From Bradyrhizobium sp. CB2312 (GTDB taxonomy: Bacteria > Pseudomonadota > Alphaproteobacteria > Rhizobiales > Xanthobacteraceae): DNA of 64,000 bases. Of this stretch, positions 1-6,846 are shown in pieces. The notes beneath the pieces are model-generated. The model did not search any database and was not told the DNA's origin. It saw nothing but the letters and a program-made list of their open reading frames with translations. A program made the translations under genes and the position numbers. Location of the stretch: NCBI RefSeq assembly GCF_029714425.1, contig NZ_CP121668.1, forward strand, positions 2,501,501 through 2,565,500, read 5' to 3'. Position 1 is the first letter of the stretch, and every line of letters begins with the position of its first letter.

Positions 1-1
1 G

Positions 2-1489
2 GGGCCGTCTTCCGTGTTCGCCATCTTCCGCGAGGGCGACGAGCTCTATGGCCAGCTCACCGGGCAGCGCAGGCTGCGCCTGACGGTCGGCAGCGACGGC
101 ACCGCGTCCTACGCGGCCTCGTCCGGCGAGATCACGTTCTCGGCTGAGGCGGAGCGCCGCTCCTCCGAGCTGATGCTGCGCATGAACGGCCGCGACATTC
201 GCGCGGTTCGCGTCGCCGAGATGCCGACGGCGGCGGCCGAGCCCGCAGCGCTTGATCAATATGTCGGCTGGTACAGGGTCGCGCCGAACCGCGTGCTCAC
301 CGTGCGCCGCGACGGCGATCGTCTCCAGGTGCAGGAAACCGTGCAGGGCCAGGCGGCGCTCCTCACCGAGGGGACCGACGTCTTCTCGATCCATGGCGAC
401 AATCTCTTGATCTTCCTGCGCGACGCGCAGGCCAAGGTCTCGCGGGTTCTCGTCCAGAACGCGGTGTTCGGCGCGCGGCTTGCGCCGCGGATCGACGCGG
501 CGGTGGCGCAGGCGATCGAGGCCGATTTCGCGCGCCGTGTCGCGGAAGTTCCGGATCGCTTCCGGGAGCAGGTCCCGGTCGCCGGCGGCAAGGACTTGAT
601 CTTGCGCGGGATCGAGGACTTACGGCGCGGTACGCCGAACTACGATCGCATGAGCGCCCCGCTGGCTGCCAAGATCCATCGTCAGCTCAATGAAACGCAG
701 GCGACGTTCGCGGCGCTCGGCGCAGTCGAGTGGCTCTTCTTCCGCGGCGTCGGCCCCGGCGGCTACGACATCTATGGCGCGAAGTTCGAGAACGGCACGG
801 CGGAATTCCGCCTGCTGCTCGAGCCCGACGGCAAGGTTGGCGACGTGCTGTTCCGGGCCGACGGCAACGACGAACTCGGCGGCATTGTGCTTTGCGCGGA
901 GGAGGCGAATGTGCGCGGCTACGCCGGGACGTCGCCGATCAGGATCATGGTCTATAACGAGATGGGCGAGGACATCCAGGTCTTCAATCTCGATGCCGGC
1001 GGCAATCGCAGGATGCAGAGCCTCGTCAGGCCCAACGCGACCTGGGCCGCGACCACCACCGTGAACAATCCGTGGGTGATCGCCGACAAGTCGGGGCGGT
1101 GCATGGAGATCCTGGTGCCGGGCCGGCAGACCCGCTTTCACAATGTGGAAGCCTCGAATATCGGTGCCAAGCCGGGACGCGCGGCACGCCGCGCCGTTCC
1201 GATCGCCAATGGCGAGGAGATGCTGCGCCGTTACATCGAGAGCGTCGGCAAGGGCCGGCCGGACTACGAGCACATGACGCCGGAGGTGGCCGACCTCACG
1301 CGCCAGCAGCTTCCGTTCGACCAGGCGATCCTGGCGCGGTTAGGTGCGCTGCGCGCGGTCTCCTTCCGCGGCGTCACCGCGCTCGACAGCGACATCTACG
1401 TCGCCCAGTTCGCCAACGGCTCGGCGGAGTGGCGCATCGGCGTCAGGAACGGCACGATCACGAAAATCGCGCTCGGGCCGAATTTCTAA
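2..1489 (+). CDS. Multidomain hypothetical protein with VHL-beta-like segment (5' partial)
   Basis: The frame is open to the window edge, so the N-terminus is missing; a GTG at 14 is only the first possible start inside. From GTG 14, residues about 1-68 and 80-150 look like two DUF3471-type beta modules found at the C-termini of beta-lactamase-like serine hydrolases. Residues about 192-287 and 404-491 are an internal duplication (helical lead-in, then a DIY-A-FxNGxAEWR-type beta part). Between them, residues about 312-370 (VYNEMGEDIQVFNLD ... NPWVIADKSGRCMEILVPG) resemble a bacterial VHL beta domain. An upstream serine-hydrolase domain is my inference. Function unknown; family assignment is from pattern only. 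Confidence 0.75.
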   Translation, partial: GPSSVFAIFREGDELYGQLTGQRRLRLTVGSDGTASYAASSGEITFSAEAERRSSELMLRMNGRDIRAVRVAEMPTAAAEPAALDQYVGWYRVAPNRVLTVRRDGDRLQVQETVQGQAALLTEGTDVFSIHGDNLLIFLRDAQAKVSRVLVQNAVFGARLAPRIDAAVAQAIEADFARRVAEVPDRFREQVPVAGGKDLILRGIEDLRRGTPNYDRMSAPLAAKIHRQLNETQATFAALGAVEWLFFRGVGPGGYDIYGAKFENGTAEFRLLLEPDGKVGDVLFRADGNDELGGIVLCAEEANVRGYAGTSPIRIMVYNEMGEDIQVFNLDAGGNRRMQSLVRPNATWAATTTVNNPWVIADKSGRCMEILVPGRQTRFHNVEASNIGAKPGRAARRAVPIANGEEMLRRYIESVGKGRPDYEHMTPEVADLTRQQLPFDQAILARLGALRAVSFRGVTALDSDIYVAQFANGSAEWRIGVRNGTITKIALGPNF

Positions 1490-1612
1490 AGCGCGATGAG
1501 ATCAGGGTGAATCGTCATCGCGCTTTAGCTTGTTGTTCGCGCATGACCTTTTCGGAAAACCGCTGCGCACTTTGCGCTAACGCGGCCCTTCGGGTCCGGA
1601 TCATGCTTTAGG
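1488..1612. repeat. Bradyrhizobium-type intergenic repeat with strong hairpin
   Basis: The repeat begins in the stop codon of the upstream gene. A perfect 12-bp stem (AAAGCGCGATGA at 1488-1499, pairing with 1515-1526) ends in TTT and could act as a terminator. Bases about 1554-1609 carry the core that recurs in inverse orientation at 5382-5478. Confidence 0.75.
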
Positions 1613-1780
1613 ACGACTCTCGCCGCCGGCCAGACAGGCCGGCGGCTTCCGATGTCTTGATGGCGGTCGCTCAATCTCTGCTTGCGCGCTCATCTTGCGA
1701 ATGTTACGATCGGTAGCATTACGGTTCGTAGCTTCGTGCGACATGCCGTCGGGCGGCGCGAAAAGATCTGGGCGTTCGCC

Positions 1781-3262
1781 ATGAGCAATTCCGCAAAGGC
1801 CGAAGCTGTGCTGGCGCTTCATCGCTTCGGGATGGGGCCGCGACCGGGATCGATTGCCGCTGTCGGGACGGACCCGCGCGGTGCGCTGATCGCAGAGCTC
1901 GAGCGGCCGCTCACGCTGACCGGAGCGGCCAGTCTTCCGACGAGTGCGAAGGCCTATCGCACTGTGGCCGACGCCAATGCGCGGCGCACCGCGCGCGCCA
2001 AGCAGGCGCAGCAACAGGCCAAGAAGCAGCAGATGGCTGCGACGCAGCTTGCTACGGGCGAGCAAGGTCAGGCTCAGGCGCAGGCCGAGGGGCAGGCGCC
2101 GGCGCAAGGCCAGGAGAAGGACGCCGCCGAGATGGCGGCAAAGCAGGCGGCCGACGCCATTCCCGATCCCGGCCGCCCCATCTACTTGCAGGAAGCCAAG
2201 CTGCGCACAGAGGCCGCGCTGTCCGCCGAGATCGGTTTTGCCGAGCGGCTGGTGTGGTTCTGGTCCAATCATTTCTGCATCTCGGCCAACCGGATCCAGA
2301 GCATGTCCGGCGCCTATGAGCGCGAAGCGGTGCGCGCCAATGCGCTCGGCCGCTTCGTCGATCTGCTGCTGGCCACCGAAGGCCATCCGGCGATGCTGTT
2401 CTATCTCGACAATCTGGAATCGATGGGTGCCAACTCGACGGCGGGAATCAATCGCAGCCGCGGCCTCAACGAGAACTTTGCGCGCGAGATCATGGAGCTG
2501 CATACGCTTGGCGTGCGCACCGGCTACACCCAGGACGACGTCATCAGCTTCGCCAACGTGCTGACCGGCTGGACCCTGGTGCCTCCGGGCGCTGATCCCA
2601 CTCACGGCGGTGAGTTCACCTTCAATCCGCGTCTGCACGAGCCCGGCGGGCAGACAGTGCTCGGCAAGCGCTACGACCAGGACGACGCCGAGCAGGGCCG
2701 CGCCGTGCTGCGCGACCTCGCCGCGCATCCGGCGACCGCAACCCATGTCGCAACCAAGCTCGCGCGGCACTTCGTTGCGGACGAGCCGCCACCGGCGCTG
2801 ATCGAGCAGCTCGCGAAGACCTTTCGCGACACCGAAGGCGATCTCAAGCAGGTCGCGATCGCGATGGTGTCGTCGGACGACGCCTGGCGCGGGCCGCCGT
2901 CGAAGCTCAAGCGTCCCGGCGAATGGGTCATCGGCATGGTGCGCGCGACCGGGATCACGGTCGTCGATCCCGTCCGCTACACCGGCGGCCAGGAGCTGCT
3001 CGGCGAGCCGCTGTGGCGTCCATCGATGCCCAAGGGCTATCCGGACGACGAGGTGAGCTGGATCGATGGCGTCGGCCGGCGGCTCGACGTCGCCAACAAT
3101 TTCGCCGAGCGCATCACCGGCATGGCCGATCCGCAAGTGATCATCGAGGACGTGTTTGCATCGCAGATCGGGAGCGAGGTGAAGCAGGCGGTCGGCCGCG
3201 CCGAGAGCCGGCAGCAGGCGCTGGCGCTGCTGTTCATGTCGGCGGATTTTCAGAGGAGGTGA
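1781..3262 (+). CDS. DUF1800 family protein
   Basis: A 493-residue protein of the DUF1800 family, whose biochemical role is unknown. Family hallmarks are the N-terminal LHRFGMGPRPG motif, the WFWSNHFCIS and GINRSRGLNENFAREIMELHTLG segments, and a C-terminal stretch on planned truncation of substrates typical of the family. ATG 1781 is chosen over an in-frame ATG at 1682 because MSNSAKAEAVLALHRFG is the usual family N-terminus. Residues about 68-130 are an unusual Gln/Ala/Lys-rich low-complexity insert. The gene is followed after 2 nt by a DUF1501 gene, the usual partner, so they are probably co-transcribed. Confidence 0.9.
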   Translation: MSNSAKAEAVLALHRFGMGPRPGSIAAVGTDPRGALIAELERPLTLTGAASLPTSAKAYRTVADANARRTARAKQAQQQAKKQQMAATQLATGEQGQAQAQAEGQAPAQGQEKDAAEMAAKQAADAIPDPGRPIYLQEAKLRTEAALSAEIGFAERLVWFWSNHFCISANRIQSMSGAYEREAVRANALGRFVDLLLATEGHPAMLFYLDNLESMGANSTAGINRSRGLNENFAREIMELHTLGVRTGYTQDDVISFANVLTGWTLVPPGADPTHGGEFTFNPRLHEPGGQTVLGKRYDQDDAEQGRAVLRDLAAHPATATHVATKLARHFVADEPPPALIEQLAKTFRDTEGDLKQVAIAMVSSDDAWRGPPSKLKRPGEWVIGMVRATGITVVDPVRYTGGQELLGEPLWRPSMPKGYPDDEVSWIDGVGRRLDVANNFAERITGMADPQVIIEDVFASQIGSEVKQAVGRAESRQQALALLFMSADFQRR

Positions 3263-3264
3263 GC

Positions 3265-4515
3265 ATGGGCCTTGATCATCATCTGCCCACGCGGCGCGAG
3301 CTTCTGGTCGGCTCCGGCGCGCTGTTCGCGTGGAGCCAGATGCCGCGGATCGCGCGCGCCGAAGGCCGCGACCCGCGCCTGCTCGTGATCGTGCTGCGCG
3401 GCGCGCTCGATGGCCTCGGTGCGGTCGCGCCGGTCGGCGATCCCGACTGGGCCTCCTTGCGCGGCGATCGCGCGCTGCTGCTGGACGGCAAGCCGCCGGC
3501 GCTGCCGCTCGATTCCTTCTTCGCGCTCAACCCGGCAATGCCGAACCTGCATCGGCTCTACAGAAACGGCAAGGCCGCGATCGTTCACGCCACCGCGACG
3601 CCCTATCGCGAGCGCTCGCATTTCGACGGCCAGGACGTGCTGGAGAGCGGCATCTCGAAACCCGGCGTGACCGCGTCGGGATGGCTCAACCGCGCGCTGC
3701 TTGCGATGGAATCCGGCGGGCGCGTCGACCCGCGCGGCAGCCGCGCGCTCGGCATCGGCTCGGTGACGCCGCTGGTGGTGCGCGGCTCGGCGCCTGTGAT
3801 GACATGGGTGCCGCAAAAGCTGCTGCCGGCGAGCGAGGACACGCAGAACCGCCTGCTCGATCTCTACCAGCACACCGATCCGAAGCTTGCGACCGTGCTC
3901 CAGGCGCGGATGAGGCTGGCTTCGCTCGGCGGCGCGCCGGGCGCGGGCGATCCAATGTCTGATGATCCGACCCTGGCGCCTCCGGGCATCGCGCGTGTGC
4001 GCGCCTATTTTGCCGAAGCCGCCGGCACCGCCGCGCGCTATCTCGCAAAGCCCGACGGCCCGCGCGTCGGCGCGATGGGCTTCGTCGGCTGGGATACGCA
4101 CATCGCGGAAGGTGCAGCCTCCGGCCAGCTCTACAATCTGCTCGGCGCGCTCGACGGCGCGTTCGCGGCGATCGAGAGCAACATGGGCGAGGCGTGGAAG
4201 GAGACCGTGGTCGCCGTCGTCACCGAGTTCGGCCGCACGGCGCGCATCAACGGCACCGAAGGTACCGATCACGGTACGGGCACGATCGCCTTCCTCATCG
4301 GCGGCGGACTCGCCGGCGGCCGCGTGATCGCGGACTGGCCGGGCCTGAAGCCGGCGCAACTACTCGAGGATCGCGACCTCAAGCCGACCACGGATCTCCG
4401 TGCCGTGCTGAAGGGCCTGCTCAGGGATCATCTGCGCGTCGAGGAGAAGGTGCTGGCAGAGACAGTCTTCCCCGGCAGCGCTGAGATCAAACCGATGGGA
4501 GGCCTGCTCGGCTGA
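3265..4515 (+). CDS. DUF1501 family protein, Tat-exported
   Basis: A 416-residue DUF1501 protein, a relative of the sulfatase/phosphatase superfamily. The start is fixed by an AGAGGAGG ribosome-binding site at 3252-3259, 5 nt before ATG. An N-terminal twin-arginine signal (PTRRELLVGSGALFAW) predicts folded export to the periplasm. The core shows LRGALDGLGAV, HFDGQDVLESG, GWDTH and TEFGRTARINGTEGTDHGTG, which are the family's conserved metal-site-like segments. It pairs with the upstream DUF1800 gene. Substrate unknown. Confidence 0.9.
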   Translation: MGLDHHLPTRRELLVGSGALFAWSQMPRIARAEGRDPRLLVIVLRGALDGLGAVAPVGDPDWASLRGDRALLLDGKPPALPLDSFFALNPAMPNLHRLYRNGKAAIVHATATPYRERSHFDGQDVLESGISKPGVTASGWLNRALLAMESGGRVDPRGSRALGIGSVTPLVVRGSAPVMTWVPQKLLPASEDTQNRLLDLYQHTDPKLATVLQARMRLASLGGAPGAGDPMSDDPTLAPPGIARVRAYFAEAAGTAARYLAKPDGPRVGAMGFVGWDTHIAEGAASGQLYNLLGALDGAFAAIESNMGEAWKETVVAVVTEFGRTARINGTEGTDHGTGTIAFLIGGGLAGGRVIADWPGLKPAQLLEDRDLKPTTDLRAVLKGLLRDHLRVEEKVLAETVFPGSAEIKPMGGLLG

Positions 4516-4545
4516 CGGCGTTGTCGCAATGGAATCGGGTTCGTG

Positions 4546-4710
4546 ATGTGCACACTGACGCAATTGGAGCTCGACTTTCTCGTCAGCCTGAAAACCGGCT
4601 GGCGACGGCTCTATTGGCGCGAGCTGACGCGGCTCCTGAAGGGTGACGCCGAGACAGGTGAGGCCCGGCCGGACGCGCGGGCAATCATTTTGCGGGTTGT
4701 ATCGGGTTGA
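4546..4710 (+). CDS. Small hypothetical protein (54 aa)
   Basis: A 54-codon ORF starting MCTLTQLELDFLVSLKTGW and ending near RAIILRVVSG. It is too short for standard gene callers. It sits 30 nt after the DUF1501 stop. An aromatic/basic patch (GWRRLYWRELTRLLKG) suggests an amphipathic helix. No clear ribosome-binding site is visible, so the call is tentative. No family recognised. Confidence 0.3.
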   Translation: MCTLTQLELDFLVSLKTGWRRLYWRELTRLLKGDAETGEARPDARAIILRVVSG

Positions 4711-4863
4711 TTTCCCGCGAGTTTTGTTCCGATTCGGGAACAAGGACTGTGGTGGAATGGCCACAGCTGGCGCGAAAGGACCGTGGCCGCAAGGCCGCTT
4801 TTGTTCAGACAAGGTTCTGCCCTCATTGCCCACCGAAACTTGGGGTTGTTCGGAGGGCGCATC

Positions 4864-5382
4864 ATGTCTCGCATTGCAAGTGCCGAAACTGCCCGGATGT
4901 CCCTGGTAACTTCGAGCCGGCTGTTGCTGGTCATCGTCGGTGCCGCTTCGCTCGCCGCGTGCGCGCAATCGCCGGTCGGCCGCCAGAGGGCGGATCTCGG
5001 CACCAGCCGCCAAGCTATGATCGAGCGGCCGCACAGGATCGCGGCATTCCATCCGCGGCCGATCCACCGGGCGCGCGTTCCTGATAAAACTCGCGAGGCA
5101 AAAAGCGCCTCGCATGGCGTTGCCAGCTTCTATTCGGATACGGAAACCGCGAGCGGCGAGAAGTTCGACAAGAACGAATTGACCGCGGCCCATCCGACCC
5201 TGCCGTTCGGCACCAAGCTGCGTGTCACCGATGTTTCCTCCGGCCGCTTCGTCACCGTCAGGGTCAACGATCGCGGGCCGTTCGTTCGCGGACGCGTGGT
5301 CGACATCTCGCCGTCCGCGGCCGAGGCGCTCGGCATGGTCGACAAGGGCGTCACCAATGTCAGGCTCGACGTCGTGCGCTAG
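4864..5382 (+). CDS. rlpA: RlpA-like septal-ring lipoprotein
   Basis: A 172-residue protein. ATG 4864 gives an N-terminal hydrophobic stretch ending LAAC, a lipobox, so an outer-membrane or periplasmic lipoprotein is expected. The C-terminal half is an RlpA-type double-psi beta-barrel: GVASFYSDTETASGEKFDKNELTAAHPTLPFGT is split here as GVASFYS, ASGEKFD, AAHPTLPFGT, followed by VNDRGPFVRGRVVDIS. Known RlpA proteins are lytic transglycosylases that cleave denuded peptidoglycan; the loop Asp and the conserved His region (AAHPTLP) are present. There is no SPOR domain, unlike E. coli RlpA. A second short RlpA lies at 27753. Confidence 0.85.
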   Translation: MSRIASAETARMSLVTSSRLLLVIVGAASLAACAQSPVGRQRADLGTSRQAMIERPHRIAAFHPRPIHRARVPDKTREAKSASHGVASFYSDTETASGEKFDKNELTAAHPTLPFGTKLRVTDVSSGRFVTVRVNDRGPFVRGRVVDISPSAAEALGMVDKGVTNVRLDVVR

Positions 5383-5478
5383 AGCATGATCCGGACCCGA
5401 AGGGCCGCGTTAGCGCAAAGTGTGCAGCGGTTTTCCCTCGCGACAAACGCGGAACGCGCTTGCGCGGAGATCATGCTC
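5382..5478. repeat. Intergenic repeat, inverse copy of the 1.5-kb element
   Basis: It begins in the stop codon of the RlpA gene. Ends GAGCATGATC and GATCATGCTC form a terminal inverted repeat. The inner core (CGGACCCGAAGGGCC, then TTAGCGCAAAGTG and GCAGCGGTTTTCC) matches 1554-1609 on the opposite strand. Confidence 0.7.
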
Positions 5479-5593
5479 AAGCAATTGAGCCGCGATTCGT
5501 CGAGCTGAGACCCACCGCGCTTAACCGGCTGTTAGCTGCTTCTCGCGCACCATGGCTGCCCAAACAATCCAGTGCGGTTGGGGAGGCGGACGC

Positions 5594-5749
5594 TTGAACA
5601 AGATCCAGTATCTCGAAGATCAGGCCGCGCGTGCCGAGCGGCTCGCCAAACGGATCACGGATGCGCTGACGATCGAAAAGCTGCTGACCTTCGCCGGCGA
5701 ACGCCGCCGCGAGATCGAACTCATCGCCGGCAAGTACCGGCGCGTCTAA
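5594..5749 (+). CDS. Small conserved hypothetical protein (51 aa)
   Basis: A short charged protein beginning LNKIQYLEDQAARAERLAKR and ending IELIAGKYRRV; it looks entirely helical. TTG 5594 is preferred because a GGGAGG sequence lies 7-8 nt upstream at 5581-5586. An ATG at 5552 would add 14 unlikely residues (GWGGGR). Short proteins of this pattern are common in Bradyrhizobium; function unknown. Confidence 0.55.
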   Translation: MNKIQYLEDQAARAERLAKRITDALTIEKLLTFAGERRREIELIAGKYRRV

Positions 5750-5851
5750 CTCCTCTAATCCATGCACTGAACGCATTCGCCCTCTCTTTGAGGCGCGGAA
5801 CTTCTCTTCGCCTGCCGCGTCATCTGGGCGAGGCAAGAGGAGGAGGACATC

Positions 5852-5938
5852 ATGGGTTTTGGAAGAGGTGCTTTGCTTTGGCTGCTTGGCGTGCCGCTGC
5901 CGATCATTCTGCTGCTGGCATTGTTCTGGCACCACTAA
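5852..5938 (+). CDS. Tiny single-span membrane protein (28 aa)
   Basis: A 28-codon ORF, MGFGRGALLWLLGVPLP followed by a leucine-rich span and ending FWHH. It has a textbook ribosome-binding site (AGGAGGAC at 5841-5848) and a strong terminator immediately after. This is good evidence that a very small gene is expressed on its own. One transmembrane helix is predicted by eye. Function unknown. Confidence 0.6.
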   Translation: MGFGRGALLWLLGVPLPIILLLALFWHH

Positions 5939-5948
5939 CATTTCGACA

Positions 5949-5980
5949 CGAAAAAGCGCCGCGGACGCGGCGCTTTTTTT
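5949..5980 (+). terminator. Rho-independent terminator
   Basis: AAAAAGCGCCGCG, a short GAC loop, then CGCGGCGC followed by seven T. It closes the tiny membrane-protein gene. Confidence 0.9.
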
Positions 5981-6021
5981 GTTGCGTGCGATTTGAAGTC
6001 CATCAGCTGCGCAATGCGCGA

Positions 6022-6360
6022 TCAGGTGTGGCTCTCGACGAAGTCGCTGAGATAGTCGGGCAGCGTGACGCCGTCGATGTCGCAGCGCGCCCGGATCTCG
6101 CCGGCGACATCTGTCGAGATGTCCTTCATCCAGTGCTCGAGCGTGTTGAAGGAAATCACCTTGATGGGATCGTTGAAGCAGCCGGCGACGAGCTCGCCGA
6201 TGGTGGCTTCGAGATCGCTGCGCTCGACGCGAATTTCGGTCGCCTTGTCGAGGCGATCGATCACCACGAACAGGGTCTGATCTGCGCCATAAGGCACGAT
6301 GGAAGATGGTACGCTGGCTTCAAGCATCTTGAGGCACTCGTCTTGACTTCCGATCCCCAT
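6022..6360 (-). CDS. Hypothetical protein (112 aa)
   Basis: A 112-residue acidic protein starting MGIGSQDECLKMLEASVPS. It contains a YGADQTLFVVIDRLDKATEIRVE strand-rich centre (given in two parts: YGADQTLFVVID, RLDKATEIRVE) and a helical C-terminus (LPDYLSDFVESHT). No signal peptide and no catalytic motif are visible. Only a weak ribosome-binding site is seen. It lies in a row of short minus-strand ORFs and is not assigned to a family. Confidence 0.55.
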   Translation of the reverse strand: MGIGSQDECLKMLEASVPSSIVPYGADQTLFVVIDRLDKATEIRVERSDLEATIGELVAGCFNDPIKVISFNTLEHWMKDISTDVAGEIRARCDIDGVTLPDYLSDFVESHT

Positions 6361-6440
6361 TAACGGGAAAAACCGGAAGAAGGTTCCTGCCTTGATCGGA
6401 AGCTTGTCGCGCGCGTGCAGCTTTCAGCGCCTGCACGCAA

Positions 6441-6716
6441 TCAGAGAAATTCCCGCAAGCGCGACAGCTCGGCGACGTGCTCGGGCGAGAGGATATCCGT
6501 GACCAGCGGCGGCTGCGCCGTCGTGTGGATCTCATAGAGATGTCTGGTCGTCGCCGGCTTGCCCATGAAAGCTGAGATGCACTGATCGAGCGTGCCTTCG
6601 CTCACCTGATAGGTGTCCCTGTCCGGCTGGCGCTGGTTCGCCAGTGACGGCCATTTGTGCAGGACCGCAAGCGCACTGAAATTGACCTTTGAACCTGAAA
6701 CTGATGCGTCCCTCAT
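6441..6716 (-). CDS. Hypothetical protein (91 aa)
   Basis: Start taken at ATG 6716, which has GTGAGGGCGG about 6 nt upstream; the longer frame to 6773 has no such site. The 91-residue product (MRDASVSGSKVNFSALAVLHK ... SPEHVAELSRLREFL, quoted in two pieces) is soluble with no recognised motif. It is followed by the 6022-6360 ORF on the same strand after an 80-nt gap, so the two may be co-transcribed. Confidence 0.5.
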   Translation of the reverse strand: MRDASVSGSKVNFSALAVLHKWPSLANQRQPDRDTYQVSEGTLDQCISAFMGKPATTRHLYEIHTTAQPPLVTDILSPEHVAELSRLREFL

Positions 6717-6808
6717 TGTCCCGCCCTCACGCAAAAAACACCCCAGCACGCTGGTTTGCGTGCCGGGGCCCACTATCGCTGCATCTCAATGCCACAGCCA
6801 CTCAACGC

Positions 6809-6836
6809 GGCGGCCGGAAAAAGGTTCCCGGCCGCC
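6809..6836. terminator. GC-rich hairpin downstream of monooxygenase-esterase gene
   Basis: GGCGGCCGG at 6809-6817 pairs with CCGGCCGCC at 6828-6836. It lies 10 nt beyond the stop of the minus-strand gene ending at 6847. No good T-run follows on the minus strand, so termination is uncertain. Confidence 0.4.
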
Positions 6837-6846
6837 TTGTTGCCCG

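Noticed and set aside
620..1273. Long open frame on the minus strand inside the first gene
   Set aside because: It mirrors a high-GC coding gene in another frame, has no ribosome-binding site and no domain; the plus-strand frame carries recognisable repeats.
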